The notes under the pieces were generated by a model that was given only the letters and a program-made list of their open reading frames with translations, searched no databases and was not told where the DNA came from. This document shows, piece after piece, positions 43,436 through 52,447 of a stretch of DNA of 64,000 nucleotides. The position numbers were made by a program, and so were the translations under genes. The first letter of the stretch is position 1. Each line of letters opens with the position of its first letter. This stretch comes from CALVGQ01 sp031551965 (lineage in GTDB: Bacteria; Bacillota_I; Bacilli_A; Erysipelotrichales; Erysipelotrichaceae): contig JAVBMW010000027.1 in assembly GCA_031551965.1 (NCBI GenBank), positions 17,468 through 81,467 of the forward strand. Reading direction: 5' to 3'.

Positions 43436-43467
43436 AAAAAATATGAGCTTTTCACTCATATTTTTTT
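43436..43467 (-). terminator. Terminator of the recU-PBP operon
   Basis: ATATGAG and CTCATAT with a 7-base loop and T runs on both sides, just after the PBP stop. Confidence 0.85.
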
Positions 43468-43471
43468 GAAA

Positions 43472-46400
43472 TTAAGGTTGGTCAACGATACATGCATTTC
43501 CAGTACCATCATCGACTTTACCGTCTTCACAAACTTTACTTATTAAGGTAACAGTTTCATTTTTAATAATGTTTGTATAAGTGCCAGACCAAGTGCACAC
43601 ATAGCCAGTTCCACATGGTGGAGTAGCTGAACCACCTGAAGTGACAGTTTCAGTTTTTAATGGATTATTAGAGCTATCTACAAAAGTTACTGAATATGTT
43701 GGAGTAGAAGTAGGAGTAGGAGTTGGAGTTGGAGTTGGAGTAGGGGTACTATTCGAAACTCTTATCAAAGTAACAGTTTCATTTTTTTTCACATTTTTAT
43801 AGTTTTCCGGCCAAGTACATGTGAAGTCTATGCCACAGTTAATTCCTTTCGCTTGCATTTCTGCATTAGTAGGAGGAGTAGCATTTGCTCCGGCATTGAC
43901 AACTTCTGTTTTAATGGTTGTTTTAGTATCATCAGTAAAGGTAACTAGATAAGTTTGTTGGAAAGTATGTAATGTGAACGAAATTTTAGCATTTGCTATT
44001 TCACTTTGTTTCATAGTATTTGTAGTTCCTGGCGTTACCGCAACTGAGTTAACTGTAATGTCAATTGTAGGTTGGTTAATATCTGTAATTTTTGTTCCGT
44101 CTACATAAGTAATGTTTTCAACTTTAAATCCATTAGTAGTAGCCCAAATTTCAAGTGCAGGTTTTCCAATATTTGCAATGGGGTAAGTAAATGTAACATC
44201 TTTATCTTCAGCTGTAATTTCCACACACTTTTGAGAACTAGTATTACCTAAATGCTCATATGCATAGTAGCCACACACATTGATCTTAGAACCTGGTGCA
44301 ACTTTGATATTTTCCGTTTTTGTATCTGACTCACTTGATATGTTTACCGTTGTGTCATTCACAGTAATATCAGCACGATAACGAACTGGTCCAAACAACC
44401 ATGAATAGTCGAATAAACGTTTTCCGACAGCAGTTACCGTTTTGTTTCCAACAGTAAGTGATAAGTCTATTGTATCTGGTGCAACATAAAGTTTGCTTTG
44501 ATCAGGATAAGGAGCCCAATGAATCGATAAATCTCCATTTGTATCATTATAAGACGCTTGGAAATCGCCAAGATCAGCGAGAGTAGCGTTTTGTGGTTCA
44601 CTCAATGAATAATTTGCTTCTTTTATTAGACCAGTAATAATGAAACTAGGATCCATGCCATCGATCAAACTTGCATAAGGATAAGTTCCAATAATATGAG
44701 TAATTGATTTAACACCAGAAGGTCTTTCGATTGCCTTTGGTTTTAACTCAGAATTTAAAGCGTCTAGAATTAAAGTGGATATTTTACCAGGTAAGTTCAG
44801 TTTCGTATCTGCGTTTGTAAAATATGTTCCCTTATCTTTAATTGCTTTTTCGTAACCAACCCAAACAGATGTTGTGTATTGGCTAGTACTGATGATCATC
44901 CATTTATCTTTTGGAACACCATCAGGAATGCCGTAAGCTTTTCCTTCTTCGCCCCAGTTAGAAGTTCCTGTTTTTCCATATACAGGATATGAACGTTTAC
45001 ATAACTGCATATAGTTTGAATAAGGACCATTTACAGCTTGGTACATTGTTTCCGAGGCCAAGTAAGCAGCTTCAGCTGAAATGATTTGATTTTCCGCATA
45101 AACAGGAATCAATGGTTCGGTACCATCAGAGAATTCTACTTTTGTGATCGTATGCGGTGTAATATAGTTTCCTGAATTGATCATTGTTGCATGTGCAGCC
45201 GCTAATTCCTTAGCACTGGCATCCCAAGTTGATCCACCGATCGCATAACCAATATCGAAACTTTCTTTTGTAACTCTTGAAAAACCTAAATCTTGAAGAT
45301 ATTGAACAACCTTTCCTCGTCCATCACTCATGTTGCTGATAACTTCTTGAAGTGTTTGGATCGCAGGTGTATTCATTGATGTTCCAACGGCATCAAGAAC
45401 TGTCATTTGTCCATTATATACGTTACCGAAGTTTGTGATTATTTTATTTGTACCTGCATAAGCGATTGGTTGGTCAATAACTACGTGACTTGTAGACCAG
45501 CCAAGATATTCAAAGGCAAGTGCATAAGATAAGAATGGTTTAACACTTGAACCTGGTTGTTTATATTGATCAGTTGCATGGTTAAGAAGTAAACTTCCTC
45601 CATCCGCATAGTTACGACCACCACCGATCGCAACGATTTCACCAGTTTGATTATTGATGGATATTGCAGCCATTTCCATTAATTCATCAGGGAACTCAAC
45701 AGATTTTTGTTCTCCAGCTTGAATTGAATCGATCATTGTCTGTGTTTTTGGATCCATAGCAGTATAGATTTTCATTGGGACAACAGTTGGATCTTTACCA
45801 GTTAAATCTTTTACTTCTTGAATAACCACATCAATATAACTTTGATATGGAGTTCCTTGACCAGCTCCACGATTTGTACTGGATTCCACAAGTAAATCTT
45901 CTAAATTAATGGATTGAGCAAGTTCACATTCCTCTTTAGTAATATATCCATGTCGTAACATCAAGTTTAATACAGTATTTCGACGTTGTGTCGCTTTTTC
46001 TAAATATCGGAAAGGATTGTAAGAATAAGGTGAGTTGACAACTCCTGCAAGCATTGCACTTTCTGAAAGTGTCAATTCTGAAACATCTTTACCAAAGTAA
46101 TATTGTGCTGCCTTTTGTACACCACGAATATTTCCGCTTCCTCCAAAATTAACTTTGTTGATGTAATATTCTAAGATACTTTTCTTATTTGTTTGACTTT
46201 CAAGTTGCATTGCCATATAAATTTCTTGGAATTTTTGAGCAACTCCATTATCTCCTTGAGCAATGCTTGTATCATCACTCTTAAAATAGGAGTTATCGAT
46301 CAATTGCATCGTTAAAGTAGATCCACCTTGAGTCATGGTAAGTCTTCGACGAATGATTGTATTTTTTCCGTTTTCATACATCGCTTTTACAAAACGGCTG

Positions 46401-46768
46401 ATATCAAAACCATTGTGTTCAAAATATCGGCTATCTTCTACTGCGACAAAGGCATCAACCAAAGAGTTAGGAATATCTTCATATGATATATTCGTTCTTA
46501 TCTGTGCTCCAACTTCCGCAATAACATTGCCGTTTTTATCTAAAATTTGACTCGATTGTGTACTTTCAAAATTTTCAATTTTTACTTGCGGTGCATCCGA
46601 GATAAAATTAGATAAAACAACGACACCAATACAACTTACGATCAAACCTAAAATAACGATCATACTTACGGTTGCCATGACCACCATTTTTATATTCAGT
46701 TTTCTTTTGGGCTTATTTGTAGTAGGTTGATTTGCTTTAGTTTTCTTTTTCAATTTTAGCTTTACCAT
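43472..46768 (-). CDS. Class A penicillin-binding protein 1A with repeat-bearing C-terminal tail
   Basis: Protein of 1,098 residues. A basic cytoplasmic tail and membrane helix (about 28-52) are followed by the GT51 glycosyltransferase domain (VAVEDSRYFEHNGFDISRF at about 105-125, TQGGSTLTMQL, ARRRNTVLN-like QRRNTVLNLML). The transpeptidase domain has GSSVKPF (active serine about 406), a serine-containing SMN motif and KTGTSNWGE at about 599. It polymerises and crosslinks peptidoglycan. From about 660 on there is an unusual extension: an all-beta part, then two cysteine-bearing repeats (936-1004, 1022-1080) linked by a Thr-Pro run. It follows recU, as ponA does in Bacillus. Confidence 0.95.
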   Translation of the reverse strand: MVKLKLKKKTKANQPTTNKPKRKLNIKMVVMATVSMIVILGLIVSCIGVVVLSNFISDAPQVKIENFESTQSSQILDKNGNVIAEVGAQIRTNISYEDIPNSLVDAFVAVEDSRYFEHNGFDISRFVKAMYENGKNTIIRRRLTMTQGGSTLTMQLIDNSYFKSDDTSIAQGDNGVAQKFQEIYMAMQLESQTNKKSILEYYINKVNFGGSGNIRGVQKAAQYYFGKDVSELTLSESAMLAGVVNSPYSYNPFRYLEKATQRRNTVLNLMLRHGYITKEECELAQSINLEDLLVESSTNRGAGQGTPYQSYIDVVIQEVKDLTGKDPTVVPMKIYTAMDPKTQTMIDSIQAGEQKSVEFPDELMEMAAISINNQTGEIVAIGGGRNYADGGSLLLNHATDQYKQPGSSVKPFLSYALAFEYLGWSTSHVVIDQPIAYAGTNKIITNFGNVYNGQMTVLDAVGTSMNTPAIQTLQEVISNMSDGRGKVVQYLQDLGFSRVTKESFDIGYAIGGSTWDASAKELAAAHATMINSGNYITPHTITKVEFSDGTEPLIPVYAENQIISAEAAYLASETMYQAVNGPYSNYMQLCKRSYPVYGKTGTSNWGEEGKAYGIPDGVPKDKWMIISTSQYTTSVWVGYEKAIKDKGTYFTNADTKLNLPGKISTLILDALNSELKPKAIERPSGVKSITHIIGTYPYASLIDGMDPSFIITGLIKEANYSLSEPQNATLADLGDFQASYNDTNGDLSIHWAPYPDQSKLYVAPDTIDLSLTVGNKTVTAVGKRLFDYSWLFGPVRYRADITVNDTTVNISSESDTKTENIKVAPGSKINVCGYYAYEHLGNTSSQKCVEITAEDKDVTFTYPIANIGKPALEIWATTNGFKVENITYVDGTKITDINQPTIDITVNSVAVTPGTTNTMKQSEIANAKISFTLHTFQQTYLVTFTDDTKTTIKTEVVNAGANATPPTNAEMQAKGINCGIDFTCTWPENYKNVKKNETVTLIRVSNSTPTPTPTPTPTPTSTPTYSVTFVDSSNNPLKTETVTSGGSATPPCGTGYVCTWSGTYTNIIKNETVTLISKVCEDGKVDDGTGNACIVDQP

Positions 46769-46771
46769 AAA

Positions 46772-47347
46772 TTATTCTCCTTTAAAGTATAGCTGATCAA
46801 CTACTTTTAAGTAATTGACAGGCGGTGTTAATGAGTTGGGTATCAATACCGCAAATTCACTAAACCAAGTATACGGTAGTGATCGTTTCTTTCCATTTAG
46901 ATAAAGATCGATCACGTCTTCTGCTTTTACTAGGTATGTTTCTTCATACGCTGTAAAACGTATAATAATAAAGGCGATCGCGCCATGTTCTAACACAAGT
47001 TTTAAGTGTTCGATTTGATGAGGATGGATACTTGAGAAAGGAAATGAAGTTTTACTATTTGTTTCTTTTGCCTCAAAGTCAATATAGCGTTTTTTATAAA
47101 TTCCATTATAATCAGTAGTACTTGGAATCTTAAAATATGCTTCATCGATCTTTGCGGCAGTTCTAGTTGGATAATCAACATGAACAATTTGAACAGGAGT
47201 CGGTTTTTTATAAATAACCGCTTTATTCAGCTCTCGATAATAATCATTACTTGCGTTCAATTCACTTTCAAGAGTCATACCTCTATGAGATGTATTTATT
47301 GAATTAGTAATATTTTTACTTCTTTTTCCATTAGGATAATTTACCAT
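46772..47347 (-). CDS. recU: RecU Holliday junction resolvase
   Basis: Protein of 191 residues. YPNGKRSK and HRGMTLESELNASNDYYREL form the N-terminal region. DEAYFKIPSTTDYNGIYKKR and YIDFEAKET form the PD-(D/E)XK nuclease core, then SFPFSSIHPHQIEHL. It resolves Holliday junctions in recombination and chromosome segregation. The ATG at 47347 follows GGTGAAG; an in-frame start at 47374 lies over the promoter. The PBP gene starts three bases after it. Confidence 0.95.
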   Translation of the reverse strand: MVNYPNGKRSKNITNSINTSHRGMTLESELNASNDYYRELNKAVIYKKPTPVQIVHVDYPTRTAAKIDEAYFKIPSTTDYNGIYKKRYIDFEAKETNSKTSFPFSSIHPHQIEHLKLVLEHGAIAFIIIRFTAYEETYLVKAEDVIDLYLNGKKRSLPYTWFSEFAVLIPNSLTPPVNYLKVVDQLYFKGE

Positions 47348-47363
47348 ATCTTCACCAATTCTT

Positions 47364-47369
47364 ATTATA
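47364..47369 (-). promoter_or_regulatory. -10 element of recU
   Basis: TATAAT on the minus strand, 16 bases before the recU start. The longer in-frame reading starting at 47374 would cross it. Confidence 0.45.
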
Positions 47370-47531
47370 CTCAAAATTCAAAGATATTGCTATAAAACAC
47401 AGAAATTCTTAAGAAAAAACCAAACAAAAAATTTAAAATCATGATGAAATTTCAGTCTGTTGGACTATTAAAGTATCAAAATTGATCTAGAATTGTTTGA
47501 TATGATCAATTGTATGGAGTCTATTTTTCTT

Positions 47532-47560
47532 TTGTCTTGAGATTAAAAAGAATATATAAT
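47532..47560 (+). promoter_or_regulatory. Promoter of the GNAT gene
   Basis: TTGTCT at 47532-47537, 17-base spacer, TATAAT at 47555-47560. Confidence 0.65.
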
Positions 47561-47582
47561 AATGAAATAAGGGAAAAGGATT

Positions 47583-48110
47583 ATGAGAAAATATAAAAAT
47601 TTAGTTTTACGTGATGCAGCAACTGAAGATGCATCTATACTTGGAAATTGGTGGCGCGATGGAAAGATAATGGAACATGCAGGATTTCCTTTAGGTATCA
47701 AGATAACTGACGATAAAATAATTAAAAATTTAAAAGAAAAATCAAGTATGGATCATGGTATACAAATCATTGAGGTGGATAATTTACCAATTGGAGAGAT
47801 GAGTTATCGTAGATGTGAAAATAATACAGCGGAAATCGGAATCAAAATTTGTGATTTCTCAATGCAGGGAAAGGGCTATGGTCCTATGTTTTTGAGGATG
47901 CTGATCGACGAGTTGTTTTATGTATATTACTATGATCGTATTATTTTGGATACCAACTTAAATAATATCCGTGCTCAACATACATATGAAAAAATAGGTT
48001 TCACAAAGGTTCGAATTCGCAAGGATGCTTGGGTCGACCAATTAGGAAATAACCAATCATCCGTAGACTATGAACTATTAAAGAAAGAGTATTCATATTC
48101 ATTTGAATAA
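47583..48110 (+). CDS. GNAT-family N-acetyltransferase (RimJ/RimL type)
   Basis: Protein of 175 residues. LVLRDAATEDASILGNWWRD opens like RimJ/L acetyltransferases. The acetyl-CoA loop FSMQGKGYGPMFLRML (Q/RxxGxG/A) and the final NNIRAQHTYEKIGFTKVR are typical. The acceptor is unknown; amino-terminal or small-molecule acetylation are options. AAGGGAAAAGG precedes the ATG. Confidence 0.88.
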   Translation: MRKYKNLVLRDAATEDASILGNWWRDGKIMEHAGFPLGIKITDDKIIKNLKEKSSMDHGIQIIEVDNLPIGEMSYRRCENNTAEIGIKICDFSMQGKGYGPMFLRMLIDELFYVYYYDRIILDTNLNNIRAQHTYEKIGFTKVRIRKDAWVDQLGNNQSSVDYELLKKEYSYSFE

Positions 48111-48125
48111 TTACAGGAGAAATTC

Positions 48126-48830
48126 ATGAAAAGTTCTAAACTAGATTTAGCTAAAAGAGGTTACATTGAGTTATTTGAAATGAATGAATATCGTAAGTTG
48201 AATCAAAATGAAGTGTTAAAATATTTAGAATCTAATCTACCTTATAAAAGGACTATAGCAGTAAGGCTTATATCAGAACGCAATTTGGTTGATGATTATG
48301 CTGATAAACTATTAAAGATGTTTGAAATTGAAAAAGCACTATATACAAAGATTGAAATAGGTCAAGCACTGGAAAAAGGCAATATTGAAACTTGTAAGAA
48401 GATGATCAATTACTTAGGTAAAATAGGAAACAATCAACATACTTCAATCTATAAAGCATCTTTAAAGAAGAGTTATCCATTACCTCGTGATATCATTGCC
48501 AGAAGTTTAGCTAAAATGGATACCCATTGTCTAGAAACTCTACTTCAGGTTCTTGAATCTGATGATTTACTCAAAATAAGTGAAATTCTTGATGCGATTG
48601 GTTTTATGATATTTTATGATCCTGTTTTACAAACTAAAGCAAATTTTAATAAAATTAAGATTACATCAGAAAAATATTACATGAATGAATTAATAATGTG
48701 GAAATGTATTTTATGTTTTTCTGCTTTTAAAATTAATGAATGCAAAGAATATTTAATAGAATTGAGATCAAGATCAAATAATGAAAAGTTGTTACTAGAA
48801 ATTAATCGAAGTTTGGTAATGATTGGATAG
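48126..48830 (+). CDS. Hypothetical alpha-helical (HEAT-like) protein
   Basis: Protein of 234 residues that I do not recognise. It is nearly all helix, with several repeating helical pairs (LKYLESNLPYKRTIAVRLIS, IARSLAKMDTHCLETLLQVL), which resemble HEAT or DNA alkylation repair (AlkD)-like solenoids. No catalytic residues are evident. It starts 15 bases after the GNAT stop with AGGAGAAA, so it is probably co-transcribed. Confidence 0.65.
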   Translation: MKSSKLDLAKRGYIELFEMNEYRKLNQNEVLKYLESNLPYKRTIAVRLISERNLVDDYADKLLKMFEIEKALYTKIEIGQALEKGNIETCKKMINYLGKIGNNQHTSIYKASLKKSYPLPRDIIARSLAKMDTHCLETLLQVLESDDLLKISEILDAIGFMIFYDPVLQTKANFNKIKITSEKYYMNELIMWKCILCFSAFKINECKEYLIELRSRSNNEKLLLEINRSLVMIG

Positions 48831-48890
48831 TTTGACTCTTGCTTTTTAAGACTTAATTTGAGAAAATAGGATGGAACGGTGGTGTTACTT

Positions 48891-49220
48891 ATGGAAAATA
48901 GATGCAATTTAGATGTACAAACGATCTTAGATACTGAATTCCATGTGGATTTTAAAGGTTATTCTTCAATTGAAGTAGATAAATTCTTGGATATGGTGAT
49001 TGAAGATTATCAAATCTATGATCAAAAGATTGCGGACATGAAAGAACAGTTCTTAATGCAGGAAAGATCAATTGCTTCATTGAAAGCTAAGATTATTGAA
49101 CTTGAAGGAAAAGCAAAGGCATTAGAAGATGTTGAATCTGTGAATCCATCTCAATTAGATCTTTTAAAAAGAATTTCAAAATTGGAACAAGAAGTTTATA
49201 AGAATAAACAAGAATTTTAA
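48891..49220 (+). CDS. gpsB: GpsB cell division/cell wall coordinator
   Basis: Protein of 109 residues with the DivIVA-like N-terminal domain ILDTEFHVDFKGYSSIEVDK then FLDMVIEDYQIY, followed by a coiled coil and a short C-terminal helix. This size and the adjacent RNase P RNA gene, as in Bacillus, identify GpsB. It links division to PBPs; a class A PBP (43472) is present. GGTGGTG precedes the ATG; a GTG at 48879 is a weaker alternative. Confidence 0.93.
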   Translation: MENRCNLDVQTILDTEFHVDFKGYSSIEVDKFLDMVIEDYQIYDQKIADMKEQFLMQERSIASLKAKIIELEGKAKALEDVESVNPSQLDLLKRISKLEQEVYKNKQEF

Positions 49221-49567
49221 CATTCGGGTAACCGCTGACAGCAATGTTAGAGGAAAGTCCATGCTCGCACAGTCTGTGATGACTGTAGTGTTTGTGCTAG
49301 TTTAATCAATAAGGCTAGGCAGATGAAAATCTGACGGCTGATGAACTCCTAAGGCGTAAGCTATGGACGACATCTATAAAAGTGCCACAGTGACGGAGTT
49401 CTATGGGAAACCATAGAAGTGGAACGGGTAAACCCCGCAAGCGAGAAACCCAAATTTGGTAGGGGAATTTTCCAGATCGAACTGAAGAAATGGAAAGACA
49501 AAGTAATTTGTAGATAAATGGTTACCACCCTGTTTACAGGGGACAGAACATGGCTTACAGAGTGTGA
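49219..49567 (+). ncRNA. rnpB: RNase P RNA, type B
   Basis: The conserved 5' element GAGGAAAGTCCATGCTCGCAC (P4 strand and J regions) and 3' element ACAGAACATGGCTTACAG are present, with GGAACGGGTAAACCCC in the middle. About 349 bases with no long ORF. It begins within or just after the gpsB stop. The type-B arrangement (P10.1, P15.1) is inferred from the Firmicutes context and length, and the exact ends are approximate. It makes the catalytic RNA for tRNA 5' maturation. Confidence 0.93.
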
Positions 49568-49572
49568 AATAA

Positions 49573-49598
49573 TAAGAGATCGAAAGGTCTCTTTTTTA
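49573..49598 (+). terminator. Terminator after rnpB
   Basis: AGAGATC, GAAA, GGTCTCT and six T. Confidence 0.93.
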
Positions 49599-49602
49599 GA
49601 AT

Positions 49603-49634
49603 ATAAAAAAGAGTGAATTTTGAATTCACTCTTA
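49603..49634 (-). terminator. Terminator of the foldase pair
   Basis: AAGAGTGAATT and AATTCACTCTT inverted repeat, T run on the minus strand. Confidence 0.88.
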
Positions 49635-49638
49635 CATG

Positions 49639-50490
49639 TTATTTAGAAATTAAATTTTCGTAGCTTTCTACAAGTGCATTGTATAAATCATAATCATAGA
49701 TTTTAAATTTATAAATTTTGAAGTAATGTTCAACTGCTTCGTTAGAAATTGAGCTAATTGCTGAAATAGCATTGACTGCTTCTTCTTGAAATGCAGTAGG
49801 ATCACTTTCAAGTACACGAACGATATAGAATTTACTTGCATCATCATTAACGATAACTTGACTTGAAGTTTCATTTGCCTTTAAGTTATTGATTTCATAT
49901 TGAACAACAGTTTCATAAGATGTTTGATTTGTGATCACAGTAGCTTCACCACTAACTGAAGAACCATTGTCAGATGCAGTTGTAACAAAATCAGCACCGC
50001 TATTGATAGCGTCAAGTGCGATATTTGCAGCATCTTCATTATCAAATGTCATTAATTGAATTTTCTTAGGAGCATATTTTGCAGATAAAGTAGTAAAGTT
50101 TTCAGTGATGTATTTGTTGTAAAGAGCTGTTAATTGAGCATTTTGAACAAGTGTTTCTTTAAAGGCATCAATTGATGCATAGCCCATTGAAAGAATATAA
50201 TACTCATATTGTTCACCTAACATACCTTCATAACTTGTTAATGTTGCTTCAGCACTTGCAATCATTTCTTCGGTTGCAGGAACTTCAGCATCCAATACAA
50301 ATTTATGAGCAGAAGTCACCGCAAAGTAGCTTCCTGCCACAGAATTCATATAACCATATAGCTCGTTACGTGTTAATGATTGATCTCCTAAAGTTACTAC
50401 AGCTGCACTGCCATCAGTAATTTTTGCTGATCCATTAGAACATCCAGTTAATAGAAGAAGAGCGGTTAATAAAGTAAGTAATTTTTTCAT
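49639..50490 (-). CDS. PrsA/SurA-like peptidylprolyl isomerase lipoprotein
   Basis: Protein of 283 residues. Signal peptide with lipobox LLTGC (cysteine about 17) marks an extracytoplasmic lipoprotein. The N-terminal SurA_N-like helices (LTRNELYGYMNSVAG) are followed by a region with KIQLMTFDNEDAANIALDAI that matches the parvulin position but lacks clear catalytic parvulin motifs. It may be a chaperone without isomerase activity. It overlaps the upstream foldase gene by one base and uses GGAGG inside it. Confidence 0.75.
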   Translation of the reverse strand: MKKLLTLLTALLLLTGCSNGSAKITDGSAAVVTLGDQSLTRNELYGYMNSVAGSYFAVTSAHKFVLDAEVPATEEMIASAEATLTSYEGMLGEQYEYYILSMGYASIDAFKETLVQNAQLTALYNKYITENFTTLSAKYAPKKIQLMTFDNEDAANIALDAINSGADFVTTASDNGSSVSGEATVITNQTSYETVVQYEINNLKANETSSQVIVNDDASKFYIVRVLESDPTAFQEEAVNAISAISSISNEAVEHYFKIYKFKIYDYDLYNALVESYENLISK

Positions 50491-51434
50491 TATTCATTTC
50501 CTCCTAAACCGATGTAGTTTTTAACTTTTGTTTCAACAGTTGGATCTGCGAATGTAAGACCTAATTCAACAGCTTTATTCCAGATGTTTTGAACGATCAT
50601 TGTTGAATTGTTACTACGGATTCCAGAATAATAATCTTCTGACATGCTTAATGTTTCATAAGTTGAAGCATCACAGAAAATTAGATGATAACCATAATCT
50701 GTTTTAACCCAATCAGACATTTCACCTTCATTTAAAGCCAATGAAGCAGCTAAGAATTCAGGTACATAACTAGTATTGACATCAGAATAGCCTAAATAAC
50801 CATAAGATTCATAACTTGAATCATCAGAATATTGATAAGCAACATCCCCGAAATCAGTACCTGCAGCTAAAGCTGCATCAATTTCAGACATAATTGCAAG
50901 TTCTTCAGCAGTTGGATTATTTGAATCTTCCATACTTACTAAGATATGTGATAATAAACGTGGTTTTAATTCGTCAAATTTATCACTGAATAATGTATCT
51001 TCATATACAGAAGAACGAGCTGATAATAACATAAATGCTTCTAAATCATTGTAGTCATTATAGCCATATTGACGAAGAATTGATGTAAGTACACTTTTGT
51101 ATTCAGTTCCATATTGACTTTGGAATTGAGTAATTACAGTTGCAGCATCTGTTGCTGCTTGAGTTTTCATTTCATCAGTTGTTTCAACGACAGCTTCTAA
51201 AACTGCTTTTTGAACAAACATGAAGATTCCTTCAGCACTCACTTCTTCAAACATGTCATCATAAAATTCATCAGCAGTTACATTTTTATCACCGATTGAA
51301 TAGACGATATCTTTACCATCTACAGATTTTCCAGGAACGACATCTTTTGATTGATCATAAACATAGTAGCCGATAGCTCCTACACCTAATAAACCAACTA
51401 AAAGTACGAACCAATATTTTTTTAATACTTCCAT
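50490..51434 (-). CDS. PrsA-like foldase with parvulin (rotamase) domain
   Basis: Protein of 314 residues. One N-terminal transmembrane segment (residues 9-27) anchors it, without lipobox. The parvulin domain at about 165-260 has LLSHILVSMEDSNNPTAEEL, FGDVAYQYSDDSSYESYGYL and LNEGEMSDWVKTDYGYHLIF, the PpiC motifs. It folds exported proteins. GGAGG precedes the ATG. It forms a two-gene operon with the lipoprotein gene downstream. Confidence 0.85.
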   Translation of the reverse strand: MEVLKKYWFVLLVGLLGVGAIGYYVYDQSKDVVPGKSVDGKDIVYSIGDKNVTADEFYDDMFEEVSAEGIFMFVQKAVLEAVVETTDEMKTQAATDAATVITQFQSQYGTEYKSVLTSILRQYGYNDYNDLEAFMLLSARSSVYEDTLFSDKFDELKPRLLSHILVSMEDSNNPTAEELAIMSEIDAALAAGTDFGDVAYQYSDDSSYESYGYLGYSDVNTSYVPEFLAASLALNEGEMSDWVKTDYGYHLIFCDASTYETLSMSEDYYSGIRSNNSTMIVQNIWNKAVELGLTFADPTVETKVKNYIGLGGNE

Positions 51435-51566
51435 TTTGTTTCCTCCATTTAGTTAAACCTTTCTTATTATATTTGATTATGAGCATAAATACAATTTATT
51501 TCACAAATTTGAATCTGAATTTTATGTGAACAAAAAGATAGTAAATCAGCATATCAATAAGGTTTA

Positions 51567-51575
51567 TGCTATAAT
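51567..51575 (+). promoter_or_regulatory. Extended -10 promoter of the suf operon
   Basis: TGCTATAAT, an extended -10, 48 bases before sufC. No clear -35. No iron or SufR/IscR motif was recognised. Confidence 0.5.
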
Positions 51576-51622
51576 ATGCCGTGTATACTAACAAATATGA
51601 TACAGGAAGGATAAAATAATTT

Positions 51623-52444
51623 ATGAATCAATTAATCATTAGAGACTTAGTGGTGGAAATAGAAGGAAAACAGATATTAAAGGGTATAAACTTAACAATT
51701 AATGAAAATGAAATCCATGCATTGATGGGACCCAATGGAAATGGAAAATCAACATTGCTTGCAGCAGTGATGGGACATCCAAAATATACTGTAACTAGCG
51801 GCACGATTACATACAATGGTGAAGATGTTCTAGCTATGAGTGTTGATGAAAGAAGTCGTAAAGGACTATTTTTAGCTATGCAATATCCGCATGAAATTTC
51901 TGGTGTAACTAATTCTGATTTTATTCGTACTGCAATGAATGCTCGTACAGAAAAACCAGTTTCTTTGTTTAAATTTATTAAAGAAATGGAAAAATCGATT
52001 GCACAAATGGAAATGAAACCAGATCTTGCCCATCGTTTTGTAAATGATGGTTTTTCAGGTGGTGAGAAGAAACGCAACGAAATCATTCAAATGATGATGT
52101 TAAAACCAACCTTGGCAATGCTGGATGAAATCGATAGTGGTTTGGACGTTGATGCTTTAAAAATCGTAGCGAATGCAATTATCAATATGCAAAAGGAACA
52201 ATCCCTTGGATTACTTGTAGTTTCTCATTATGAACGTTTTTATCAACTTCTACAACCAACTCATGCCCATGTGTTGATTGATGGAAAAATTGTGAAATCG
52301 GGTAATTATGAATTAGTAACTAAAATCGATACTGAAGGTTATGAATGGTTAGCTAAGGAAATTGGTGTATCGATTAAAACAGAAGAACCTAAAAAAGTAA
52401 TAAGTAGTTTAGGAAGTTGTGCAGTAAGCGGAAAAGGTAAATAG
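51623..52444 (+). CDS. sufC: Fe-S cluster assembly ATPase SufC
   Basis: Protein of 273 residues. ABC ATPase with Walker A GPNGNGKST, signature FSGGEKKRNEI, Walker B LAMLDEIDSGLD and the H-loop VVSHYERF. SufC-specific features are the EIDSGLDVDAL and HVLIDGKIVKSG segments. It powers the SufBCD scaffold. AGGAAGG precedes the ATG at 51623. It is the first gene of the operon. Confidence 0.97.
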   Translation: MNQLIIRDLVVEIEGKQILKGINLTINENEIHALMGPNGNGKSTLLAAVMGHPKYTVTSGTITYNGEDVLAMSVDERSRKGLFLAMQYPHEISGVTNSDFIRTAMNARTEKPVSLFKFIKEMEKSIAQMEMKPDLAHRFVNDGFSGGEKKRNEIIQMMMLKPTLAMLDEIDSGLDVDALKIVANAIINMQKEQSLGLLVVSHYERFYQLLQPTHAHVLIDGKIVKSGNYELVTKIDTEGYEWLAKEIGVSIKTEEPKKVISSLGSCAVSGKGK

Positions 52445-52447
52445 ACA

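Noticed and set aside
43700..43745. Short tandem repeat (ggagttggagttg...) that looks like a microsatellite or CRISPR-like array.
   Set aside because: It is in frame in the PBP gene and encodes the Thr-Pro linker; units are six bases, with no spacers.
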